Shown piece by piece: positions 12,197 to 21,968 of a DNA stretch of 64,000 bases; within the stretch, counting starts at the first letter, position 1; the number at the start of each line of letters is the position of its first letter. Source of the DNA: Boletus sp. NGJ (Eukaryota; Basidiomycota; Agaricomycetes; Boletales; Boletaceae); NCBI GenBank assembly GCA_019096195.1, contig JAGTXK010000138.1, positions 62,001 to 126,000 of the forward strand. Reading direction: 5' to 3'. Both the position numbers and the translations under genes were made by a program. The notes under the pieces are model-generated. The model was not told where the DNA came from. It did not search any database and worked only from the letters and a program-made list of their open reading frames with translations.

Positions 12197-12473
12197 TATG
12201 GTCTGTGTTCTGGTTATTTATTTGCTTTCATCTTTATGCTGGATATACTCAATTTTCTCTCCTTGCTCGCGGTGACCTATCATCTCCATCCAGACTGCCT
12301 ACCCCTGTTATCCTACTATCCTTCTTGGTTTATGTGCTGTTGCTCTGTATTCCTAATGTTGTTCTACTCTGCTGTCGCGTATTCTTGTTCAGACCTCGGT
12401 CTCTTAATGGATAGCTAACTCGAGTTACGGTGCGTGTTGTGAGTATACAGTGAGTTGACCAAGGGTTTGTCAT

Positions 12474-13624
12474 CTACTTTAGCCCGTCTGGGGGTTTAAA
12501 GGTACGAGACTGGAGAGTATTGCTGAGTACCCGTGCCTTCAACAAAGCAAGGGGGTCACGACCTTGCGAAGAACTCGTCGACGAAAGAGACAAGGGAACA
12601 GCGGAGCACTGTAACCTCGCTCTCCTAATGCTGGTCCGCACTTCATGTTCTCTCCTGCCCCTTTCCCACTGCTCTCGGGCCGCATTCTTGGATTCGTCAT
12701 CTTCTGCCGCAAGTTGTAATGTCTCTGGCAACCCATACCGGCCTTTGAGCTGATCATCGGCCGCGCGTTTCGCAGCATCAATCTTCTTCTCCGCACGAAA
12801 ACGCTTGCGAACGAGAGACGAGAGCGCATACGGATCGCTATTGTAACGATCGGACACCTCTTGTAAAGATTCGAGTCGAGGTATCTGCACTTTATTGACG
12901 TGGTCTTGAGCGGTCGTCGATTTCTCTAGCGCTGCGAGCGGGTCGGCGGGGCCAGCATTCCCGTCGGTGTCTACGATCGCACGCGCTTCAGATACTCGAC
13001 AGGGAGGGCAAAAGGTATCACGCGTACCGTGTATCGCGAATCCGCCATTCTCTTCAGGATTCCATTCTTCGTCTTTCTGCCTCGCACCCGAGACGACGAC
13101 GTAGCGGGTATTCTGCAACGGACATGAAACATCCAACCAGGCCGACGAACTGGGAACCACCGAACCTTTGGATCCGTCTGAATCTCAAACCAGCCATCAC
13201 ACAGGTGGCACTTGCATCGAAAGGAATAGATGGGCGTGGAATAGTAAGACCCGACTTTCTTCTTCTCCGCATTGTAGCGCACGCCCATCCCGATGTGGTT
13301 ATTGCATGTTCCACTGACAGGGCATGTGAGCTGCAGGTGGAGGGAGAATGGGAAGATGAACAACGTACCACCAGATATTGAACGGCAGCTCGAAACGGGT
13401 TATCAGGATGCCCTTGTCGATTTTCCTGGCCCGATCGCCCAGCGCATGTTTGCCTGTAAACGAGGTGAGTGCTGGTCCTTGACACGACGCGGAACGTCAA
13501 CCTCTGTAGGCATTGAGACTCTTGTGTTTCTCTCCGTCGTAATCCGGTGGATAGTACTTGTTGAATCCTGATGAGATATGAGCGAGAACCTAGGATGGTT
13601 CGGCGGACCCGACTTTCCTTGCAT
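12474..13624 (-). CDS. Yju2/Cwc16 (CCDC130/YJU2B) splicing factor
   Basis: Spliceosome-associated protein of the CWC16 family (old DUF572). Seen in order: GFNKYYPPDYDG, HALGDRARKIDKGIL, RFELPFNIWCGTC, HIGMGVRYNAEKKKVG, FRCKCHLC and EIQTDPKNTRYVV. The two CxxC pairs form the zinc site of the family. The C-terminal half is charged and helical (RKRFRAEKKIDAAKR). Introns 13501-13454, 13368-13315 and 13165-13113 restore these blocks precisely. The very N-terminus is unsure: ATG at 13624 followed by a possible short intron before GFNKYY. Family members act at catalytic activation and branching in the nucleus. Divergent from the uS10 gene 225 bp away. Confidence 0.87.
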
Positions 13625-13848
13625 GACGGTACGTGCCTAAGCCTGCTAATCACGTGCGTACCCAATTAGCTACTCTACGGCTCTTGCCGAAATAGTGTAA
13701 CATCCCCTGAACTTTAATCTTCATCCCCATCATCAACAAAAAATCCCTTAGGTACGTGATTATTGTATCTGTTGTTGTTTTCTCGCCAACGACTCATCCA
13801 TCGTTCTAGTCACCTTCTGACTCATTCACCACACACCCTTCATTCAGA

Positions 13849-14381
13849 ATGAGTTACGTCGCTAAGGACGAGAAAGCGTACGACGCAGCTGGCGCCGTCC
13901 CCGCTGCCAAAATCCACAAAATCCGCATCACGTTGACGAGCAGCAACGTCAAGAACTTGGAGAAGTGTGAGCACACCTCGTTTCGTTCCTCCATCGCTTT
14001 GGTTCCTCATTGTCGAAACTCCAGTCTCGAATGATCTCATCAACCGCGCCAACGACAAGCAACTTCGCGTCAAGGGGCCGGTCCGCCTTCCGACCAAAGT
14101 CCTCAAGATCACCACTCGCAAAACAGTACGTCTTACTTGCCTCGCATGCACTCGACCACTCATCACCCATTTTCAGCCTTGCGGTGAAGGTTCAAAGACC
14201 TGGGACCGTTACGAACTCAAGATTCACAAGCGTCTCATTGACCTCCACTCTTCTAGTGAGACCGTCAAGCAAATTGTAAGGAGAATGTTTACTGTGCATC
14301 GATATCACTCTGACAGAAATTCCTCAGACTTCTATTAGCTTGGAGCCTGGTGTAGAGGTTGAAGTTACCATCTCTTCTTAA
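13849..14381 (+). CDS. RPS20: 40S ribosomal protein S20 (uS10)
   Basis: Exons 13849-13966, 14025-14125, 14177-14275 and 14328-14381 encode 123 residues, the usual eukaryotic length. Family blocks are near identical: [72 protein letters not shown] and EPGVEVEV. uS10 sits in the head of the small subunit near the A site and helps sense colliding ribosomes. Three introns of 51-58 bp in a gene of 533 bp are typical of basidiomycete ribosomal genes. Confidence 0.97.
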
Positions 14382-14584
14382 ACGCATGTCGTACTGTATA
14401 ATCTATGCACCTGTCACCATGGGTTGACAAGACAGTCCTCGAGCTAAGAAAATGAATTTATATGGTGGGTCTGACAAGCGTAACAACGTACATAAATTAC
14501 CATACAACGGTGTCTAAGGTATCGATCCGAGTATAAGGAAACAAACGTAAAGCGGTGAATGCAATGAGCATACATGAGGTGAAG

Positions 14585-17500
14585 TCACAGGTAGACAGCA
14601 TAAGATCCAATGACCGGTCGATGGTCACTCCGTCCCTCTAGGAGACGCATCCCCCGGTCGTCCAGACTGCTGTAATCCAGACAGACAATATCGCCTTTGG
14701 CAGGTTGGGGCGCGCAGATAACTGTTGACACAGCAGACTCCTGTGTAGCGATGCTCTGGAAAGTGTCTCTTCGGAAGGGAAAGAAACGCCAACGATTCGA
14801 AGATGGGGGTGTTGGCAAAGGATCCTTGGGAGGAACAGGGGGTGGAGAATCTATGAAACTATCACTTCGAAGCATGGGAATCGACCGGAGCGAGGATGAC
14901 TCCGAACCGGCTTCCAAAGCCTTCTGAGCATCTGTGGAAGAGACGCGCGGGGTATCATCAGAGGCCAGTGTCGATGGCCGCACAGAGATGTGGCTATCGT
15001 CTTGCACCTGATCGACAGTTTCTGTTGATCTGGTTCGAGTGGGAATCCGAGGTGGCTTGGGTATATTTAATGACAGCGGCCGGTTGCCCGTGGTTGTCTT
15101 CATTGCCAACCGACTGAAGTAGTCTTGCTTGGCAGAGGAGGAAACAACTTCAGCATGCAACGAGCTTCCCGAATCGTGCCGAACTCTAATTGAGAACGGC
15201 CGCATAGCTTGTGAGATCAAAGTACCGACTCGAGTCCGTTGTCTTGTCATTTCTACTGCATCTGGTTCCGCATTGCCGACATCAGGCTTGACGGTCGACT
15301 TCCATAGAATGCGGTCGCACCTGCAAACCATCTCAAGATCAATCAGTAATTCAATTTCATCAAAGACTATACCGACCAGCTGGGAACCCGTTGTTTATGA
15401 GAAGAATCATAGACCGCAATGTCGTCTTCGTCACCATGGGGTTCGACGGGCGTTGAAGGGGCAGACTTTGTAGAAAATCCCCGTGACGATGGTCGAGGAA
15501 TTAAGATGTGTTGCTTATCGGGTGGTTCCAACAGTCGGTTGGTTTCCGGCGGAAATTCAATAGGGCTTGCTGGAAGATCTTCAACCGACGGTCCTGAAGA
15601 CGGAGGGTGTTCGATAATATCAATATCTGGAGACTTCGACCTTGTCACCACATCCCGGAGACCACGCTTGTTCCGTAACCAATTGGCCACGGGGGATGCT
15701 GGGTGCGATTGTGGGACAACGGCAGGCGAGAGGAGCGCCTTCCATTTTGCTTTCGCTTTTTGAGCAGCTACGGCAAGGACCACACGTCCACCTTCACCTA
15801 TGGTTGGATTTGAGGTCAACGGAGTGAAGTAATCTTCGTCTTCGGTCTCTGAAGCAACGCCCCTAGAGTGCGAGGTCCACCCGGATGATGCCAGCGAATG
15901 CGATTCGCCCTCTCCATCCTCTCCATTTTCTTCCTCCTCTCCACCCTCTCTCTCGGTCTCGTTACCGTCTATGGGAGAGCGCCTGCTGCGCCGTCGTTTC
16001 GTCTTCGAACGGCTCACCACGTTGTATTTGAACGTTGGCGGAAAGTCAATAGGCGCTTCTTGGAAACCAAGAAATGCTGAATTTGTCTCCATTTGCCGTT
16101 TCAGTTGATCAAACGCAAATGCCTGTGCATACTCTGCGGGCGATATGATTAGCCCAGCCCATGGATAACGAAAAAAATCACAAGGAGACACACCATGTCT
16201 AGAAATCAGCCAGTCCGCATGTAACCGGGTAATATCCAATCGAAAATTCAAGTCGCCGCAGAGGAATGTATAGTCGAATCTGTCTGTGATATCTGACGGA
16301 GTGTAAGATCACGTTATTTGAGAATCATTCGAACGCCCGATCACCTTCTCTTGTCGTTCTAGGATCATGAGGTTGCAGAAAATCGTCCACCGCAAGCTCA
16401 GCCTACAAGCAAGTCAACAAGGTGCAATGCATCGGGACACATCATCAACAAACAGACCTTGATCTTCGCTAAATTTGCAAGCCGGTGGTGAACCTTGCCT
16501 TCGTGCGCTGCAAACATGTCATGAAATGAACTGCTGCAGTAACCCATTACACACCAGCCAGGTGAGCGTTCAGGAACAAGAAGGTGGAACCATCGATTTT
16601 AAGGCTAATACCGACCCCACCTTTGTTACCGACACGTCCACCGATTAAACCAGCAGTGACAGCTGACTTTGAGAATCCTGCAAGAGTCGTGAGGAATTAA
16701 CATTCCCGGGTAGACAACAACTTGCCTTCAACCAAGTCACGCAAGTCTTTGTGTATGTAAACCGAAAGGTATAATCCCATCATTCTCTCTTTCACCAGAG
16801 GTATATAAGGCCCCGTTTCCGACTCTTTAACGGTCACTCGGCGAAGCAGCGAATGACGCTTTGGCGAAGCAGTGATATCTTTGAGTGCATGTTCACCCTG
16901 TGCCTGAGGATTCGCTTGTGTTCGATGGCACAACCAGTGTTCAAGCATAGACGTCCAACCGGAGTGATGGTAGTTCACCACAAATTCGTCTGGAAGATCG
17001 TCAGAGCTTTTCCACCCACGACTAGCTTCATCTCGCTCCTTGTCCTTGCGCTTGAGACTTTGCAGTTGATGGAGGTGTTTCTCGTGGTCCCCGTCACCAT
17101 TCTTCTCTTTCTCTTTCTCTTTGTCGGACACTCCAAGTTTGATGCCAGCACCGAGGCCCATGAGTATACCTGCGGGACCGTCTATGATTGTACACTGAGC
17201 ATGGTCGAAGATCCTTACCAGACGAGCTTGGGCATTCTTGCCCTGCGCTTCAGAAAGGTCAGCTGGTTGGGATACAAAGGAACTAAACCCACCGACACCA
17301 CAACAAGATGATATGGATGCACAGGGTCTGTAGACAGTACAGGGAAGGTTGGCACGTCGTCTGGGCCGCGCCTGTGGTTCCCATGTGGGTATACAGCACC
17401 CAACAGCTCTTCCAAGTCACCCTATGTGCCAATGCAGCTAAATTTATGACTGCAACTTCAAACATACCTTTGGTAGCGAGTCGTGCATATTCCATGTCAG

Positions 17501-17774
17501 TATCCTGATCTTCAGAAACTTTGGATGCTTCCGCGAAAATTGGAGCTTGGGTGATGGAAAGGTAACGTCATTCTGAGGGCAAGACGGCAAAGCCGCTGTT
17601 CCAGGAGGCGCGGGGAATAGAGACTGTAGTCTCGCAAAAACAGTCTGTTGACCTAGATGGAAAGCATGATTCACTGTCAATACCAGACGTGACGGATGAG
17701 TCGAAACCACCTTGGCGGACAGAGCGTGGCTGTTGTGGGATGGTTCGAGGCTGCTGGGGGATGTTTGTGAGCAT
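14585..17774 (-). CDS. Inositol polyphosphate 5-phosphatase with large inserts
   Basis: Mg-dependent 5-phosphatase of the exo/endonuclease/phosphatase fold (type II/INPP5 family). Catalytic blocks in order: RILTWNMHDSLPKG, VGQECP, GGVG region, FLNAHLAAHEGK, FLCGDLNFRLD, VPSWCDRILWKS and SDHRPVIGSY just before the C-terminus. These match metal binding, phosphate binding and catalytic residues of the family. The N-terminus begins MLTNIPQQPR; the first intron is 17710-17653. Unusual: about 190 residues, serine-rich, acidic and with a KRRRSRR patch, separate PPTFKY from VPSWCDRIL, and about 195 S/P-rich residues separate CDRILWKS from SDHRP, where relatives have only short loops. The substrate is a membrane phosphoinositide or soluble inositol phosphate; which one cannot be told. 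Confidence 0.88.
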
Positions 17775-18799
17775 TGTATGCCCCAAAATCGGGCCTTATG
17801 GCCTGTTCTTAAGGCTCAATGTCGAGGCAGTGAACCAGGAGGAAAGGAAGAGAACATAAGCGGCGATTGCGGTCAGTGTTAATGAATCTGTTCGTGTTCG
17901 TGATGCAGTACTTGTTTACATAATCGAGCTTGGTGTAAAAAAAAACTACCGCGGTAGTATACTTATACTAGTAACAGTAGCCTAGTCAGTCAAAAACAAG
18001 ACGGTCGGTGCTTCAGCTGGCAATGGAGTTATCTGCCAATGGTGCCATAGTCATCCCGACCCATCATTCAAAATGTGGTTGACATTCACCACCTACTGCA
18101 CTGTCAACGTGTCCTCTACCCTTGACCCAATGCGGATGACCTGAGGCAAAATGTACACCCGCAGTTGCAACAGCAGCTCTTACGCCGTCAAACAACTCAT
18201 CGCAGTGTACAGCATTTGTTTACTTTCTTCTTCGAGGCAATGCGCCCATACGATCACACCAGTTTTACCGTCTGCGGCTGTTGAGAAGTAAGTCCTTTCT
18301 GGGCCCAACTAGTCACCGAGAGAGAAGTTAATCAAATGCATATCAAGAACTGGTTGTTCTACCCGCCAATTTATAGAACATTGAGGACTTCGGATCAATC
18401 TCATATTAATGCTCAACCAGGTGAGTGAACTCTGGAGGAAACTGGGGTGCGGGATGATTCGGCGATGGACACCAGACTCGACACTCGCTTCTGATGAGAC
18501 GGTACAACAGAAAATCTTTGGCTTGGAATTAAGATTATGTAGTTTCAAGACAGAGACAGGGGGTTGTACCCAGCACGATGAGGCATGACGAAGTTTGGCA
18601 GTGATGTGGGCGAAAAGAACGTGCACCCTCATGATGGAGAGTCGTGTTTTTATGTATCAGCGTCACAGCGCCATGTCTCTGACAGCGGGCAGAACAATGA
18701 AGAACGCACGTCAGCTGGCTGGCCAATAAATTACAGAGTCCAGAAGCGACGCCCCACAGACCACCTCCACCTCCACACTGGAGACACGCCATCATCCTG
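17775..18799. other. 1-kb stretch without a supported gene
   Basis: Promoter of the 5-phosphatase plus the 3' flank of the mitofissin gene. On the minus strand around 18200-18420 there are short segments that faintly resemble WD40 repeat text, but they are broken and do not assemble into a gene. Confidence 0.4.
17945..17958. promoter_or_regulatory. 14-bp perfect palindrome ACTACCGCGGTAGT
   Basis: A perfect palindrome centred on CCGCGG, 170 bp upstream of the 5-phosphatase start codon. Inverted CGG/CCG half-sites with no spacer are a known arrangement for some zinc-cluster dimers. No factor is identified, so this is a candidate operator only. Confidence 0.4.
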
Positions 18800-19078
18800 C
18801 TACCTTCTCGAGTCCTTCTTGAAGTATTCGCTATTTATCGCAGTTGCTTGTGCCATATCAAATATAGTCTCTCCGACTCCGAGAAAACGCTCTGCCAGGG
18901 AGCGAATCGTCGGGTCTGAAATCCTGTTTGTCTCGATGCTGGGGTCAAATGGGTCAACTTCAGAGAATGAGGAGGGAAATGAAACTCACGTGAATCCACT
19001 TGAACGTCGAATGCCAGCAATGACTGTTGACACTAAGACGGCGTCTGCAGCATAGTGGACAAACCGACCAAGAGCCAT
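18800..19078 (-). CDS. atg44: Mitofissin Atg44 (DUF1748), mitochondrial fission factor
   Basis: A 70-residue protein from two exons (19078-18990 and 18923-18800) joined over a 66-bp intron with GTGAGT donor and AACAG acceptor. The start MALGRFVHYAADAVLVST, then AGIRRSSG, and in exon 2 FLGVGETIFDMAQA and a basic end (KKDSRR) match the DUF1748/mitofissin family (PF08520), whose members run about 70-80 residues. Atg44/Mdi1 acts in the mitochondrial intermembrane space, binds lipid membranes and drives fission needed for mitophagy. The N-terminal hydrophobic helix fits membrane insertion. Each exon is under 130 bp, so a length filter would miss it. The start codon is the only ATG that gives the conserved N-terminus. 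It lies divergent from the NAT9 gene, 162 bp away. Confidence 0.88.
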
Positions 19079-19240
19079 GTTGTGATGGAGGAGTCGTAAT
19101 CAATGAGGATGTTCCAGACAGATACTACACCGACAGTGTTTGTTAGAGTGTAAGTGTACTGCCGAGAAGGATGCGAGTCGTGTGTCTGCAGCTGGCCGAA
19201 CACATGACTAAAAAGGATTATCTCCTATCTCCCAACGCAT

Positions 19241-20051
19241 ATGCTCACAGAGGCGATACTGCGGGGCCAGCAGGTGGTGCTGGTCCCATCCACTCCAGAT
19301 CATGTCGAGGTATACTCTAACCTTCGTATTCCACACTCAATTAATTGCATTAGAGGTATCATCGTTGGATGATCAATCCGCAGTTGCTCAAGGATACACG
19401 TACTGACCCCCTCACCCTGGAACAAGTCTATGAGATGGAGAGTACGTCAATCACGACAGCGAATGACTTGGACGACAAATTAATCTTATGCAGAGCACTG
19501 GCGAGAAGACCATGACAGTAAGCGGCGCCAGGGACAGTTCAGGCAGATATTCATATCATGTGGTAGAGCTAACGTTTATCATCCTCGCGGATGGCGAGGG
19601 CGACATTGCATCTCTTCCAATGGTCGGTGACGTGAACGTTTTTCTCAAAGGCGATCCCGATGGCGAAGACTTTGAAGCGGAGGTCGGCGTGATGGTCGCA
19701 GGTATGTAATCATAGAGTCTTCGCGAACCCGCACATCAATCACTTCCAGAGGAGAGTTATCGGGGCAAGGGCCTCGCGCTCGAGGCACTGAAGCTCTTGC
19801 TGTCATATGTGACTGGGTCACCTGCGTCCTTTGCGAGCCTACCGCTATCGCTGGTACCTAGCCCCCCCTCCCCCTTTCCAATACGATCAGAAAGCCTGGT
19901 AGTGCGGATAGACCAGGAAAATGGACCCAGCATCAGATTGTTTGAACGGCTTGGCTTCGTGGAAACCAAGGGGGCCAATGCGTTTGGTGAGAAAGAAATG
20001 CGGTTTCAGAACAATGATTCTCTCACCCCCCCAAACTTCTGTCCATATTGA
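19241..20051 (+). CDS. NAT9: N-acetyltransferase 9-like GNAT protein
   Basis: Five exons (19241-19309, 19354-19441, 19494-19517, 19567-19701, 19750-20051) give 205 residues, as in human NAT9 (about 207). Matching blocks: LRGQQVVLVPSTPDHV, RYHRWM, DPLTLEQVYEM, MVGDVNVFL, the acetyl-CoA loop ESYRGKGLALEA and NGPSIRLFERLGF. GNAT enzymes move acetyl from acetyl-CoA to amines; NAT9 has been linked to microtubule stability and signalling in animals. The third exon is only 24 bp. A proline-rich insert (PSPPSPFP) lies before the last beta-strand. The stop at 20051 follows a short extra tail. Confidence 0.9.
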
Positions 20052-20403
20052 GATCTATTGTCCGAGTCATGTCATGTCCTGTGGATCCGAAGATCGACCG
20101 TATAAAAGCTGGCCCAGAAAGTTCCGATGGTATGCGCCGCTTGATTACTTACCGTCATATCACTTGACGTTTTGTACAAGAAATCGACCACGCTAAATAG
20201 CAGACGCAATCGTTCAAGAGTCCGTTTCTCAAACATCTTTCCATCCGAACTCATATCCAAGCCCATTCCGTCGTATACATAGCAACCGGGTAAGCACAGC
20301 CTCACAAGAGCGATTAGTCCGCGGCTGTTTGCGTGTGCTTACTCATACGGCGCGGCGTTAAATAGACGCGTCCAGCTGGAAATTAACGCGTCTCGCCTCC
20401 ACC
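20052..20403. other. Promoter region of the SRA gene
   Basis: About 350 bp between the NAT9 stop and the SRA start. It contains GACGCG repeats near 20366 and 20388 but no coding signal that I can support. Confidence 0.4.
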
Positions 20404-21419
20404 ATGTCGCAGCAGTAAGTGCTATCAAACTTCAATGTCGATAGTGGGCCTACTCACTTATCTCAATTGCTTCAGAGAGAAGTACGTCTACGGACATGTA
20501 CCCGGCGTCTCCTTTGGCGACCATTTCAAAAACAGGTATGCGTTCGTCCTCGCTCTCTGGCTTCTGACGCACCGTCCAATCTCTAGGGTAGAGCTAATGA
20601 AAGCTGGTGTGCACGCTTTAAGTCAGGCAGGCATTCATGGAGATCCGAAAGAAAACGGTGGTGCATATTCGATCTGTCTTTCTGGAGGATACGAGGACAA
20701 CAAAGATGACGGAGATAAGATGTACGTCAATTCGCCACCGTTTGGAAATACGCGTCCTCATTGTCGCTTGTAGCCTCTACGTCGGCTCAGGTATGCTCAA
20801 TGCAGTTACTAAACGCGTCTTCTAAACGGAAGAACATCAGGGGGACAGGACTCGAGTGGGGTATGTTTATTCGTCGTGACGGGCTTCTTGCCGCTAACGT
20901 TCTGCCAGCGGCAAATTGGACCCCAATCGTTCGATGATCCTGCAAATCAATCTCTATATGTGTGTTCCCCAACAAATCGTATATCGCTGTGCTTCATATC
21001 CCTTTAGCGTTCCTTCCAGACAAAGCGGCCGGTACGAGTGATACGCGGCAAAAATAAATCCAGTCACTACGCGCCGTCTGGAGGGTGAGCCATGCACCAA
21101 TATTGATCGTTTTGCAAAAACTCACGTTCGTCAGCAGGTACAGATACGACGGGCTCTACGTCGTAGATTCAGTGGGTGCCATCCTTGCCTCAGAGCATCA
21201 CTTTCTTATTCTTGCCCAGGCCGAGATGGGTGAAGGGAAGGGACGTTACAAGATGTGCTTCTTCAGACTTAGGGTAAGGTCTTACAGTCTGCTGAGTAAA
21301 CTCGCTAATTTTTTGACCGTCAGAGAATCATAGAAGAAGGTGATGGTCCACTGCCTTACCGACGCCTCCTCACTGCGAAGAAAATGGCCAACATACTCAA
21401 GAAGAATGCATGGAGATAA
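20404..21419 (+). CDS. Stand-alone YDG/SRA-domain protein
   Basis: Nine small exons give 200 residues: 20404-20414, 20476-20535, 20587-20721, 20774-20790, 20841-20860, 20909-20959, 21008-21084, 21138-21273 and 21324-21419. The protein is almost only an SRA (SET and RING associated) domain: GHVPGVSFGDHF, RVELMKAGVH, AGIHGDP, GAYSICLSGGYEDN, YVGSGGQDSSG, RPVRVIRGKNKSSHYAP, GYRYDGLYVVD. SRA domains of UHRF1 and plant SUVH proteins flip 5-methylcytosine out of DNA; fungal single-domain members are little studied. There is no RING, PHD, Tudor or SET domain, so it must work through partners or compete for methylated sites. Exons of 11, 17 and 20 bp make the gene easy to mis-predict. The YDG motif and NKR-like region are intact. 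Confidence 0.87.
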
Positions 21420-21968
21420 AGGAACAGCACCTTCTGGTTCTGTAATTTCTACCTCTTAAGTTTTTTTTTTGCTTTGATCCTGCTATCAACATACCGCATG
21501 TATCTCATGTACTTCATATGCCTCACGTTTCCCCTACCCATTAAAGTGTTCCGAATGGCTGGATTTGTATATCAACCATTGTCCGACGTAAACTAAGATG
21601 AGATGAGTTTCAATGAGAGTGGGAACATACACGTGAAATTGATGGATCTCCGAAACCCAAGTGTGATGTGTTTTAAGTAGCTGATTGAGATGATTGGCGG
21701 GTAAAGCAAAGAAAGTCTCGAATGTAAAGGGACCAAAACAAATAAATATAAGGTATCAGAAACCACAGCAAACATCATCGTGGAACTAAACGACCGTAGT
21801 TGTGAAAGACGAAAGACTGAATTGATGGAGCGTCCTGTAAGTAGTCAGTGATGCCCATCATGCACCATAGCAATCGACGAGACTCACCACCAACGGTATG
21901 CACATGGACAGACAACTTTGTGCGCATCTGGATTATCTACAAGTTGAGAAAATCAGCAGAGCACATGC
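21420..21968. other. Convergent 3' flanks
   Basis: About 550 bp between two converging genes. T-rich run near 21460 and AATAAATATAA near 21740 fit 3'-end signals on either strand. No gene seen. Confidence 0.4.

Noticed and set aside
18100-18420. Minus-strand segments resembling WD40 repeats
   Set aside because: Only one short VIVWAHC-like motif, broken by stops; too weak to call a gene or relic.
18585-19055. Plus-strand 156-codon open frame
   Set aside because: It is antisense to the mitofissin gene, whose spliced product has a clear family match; the plus-strand translation has none.
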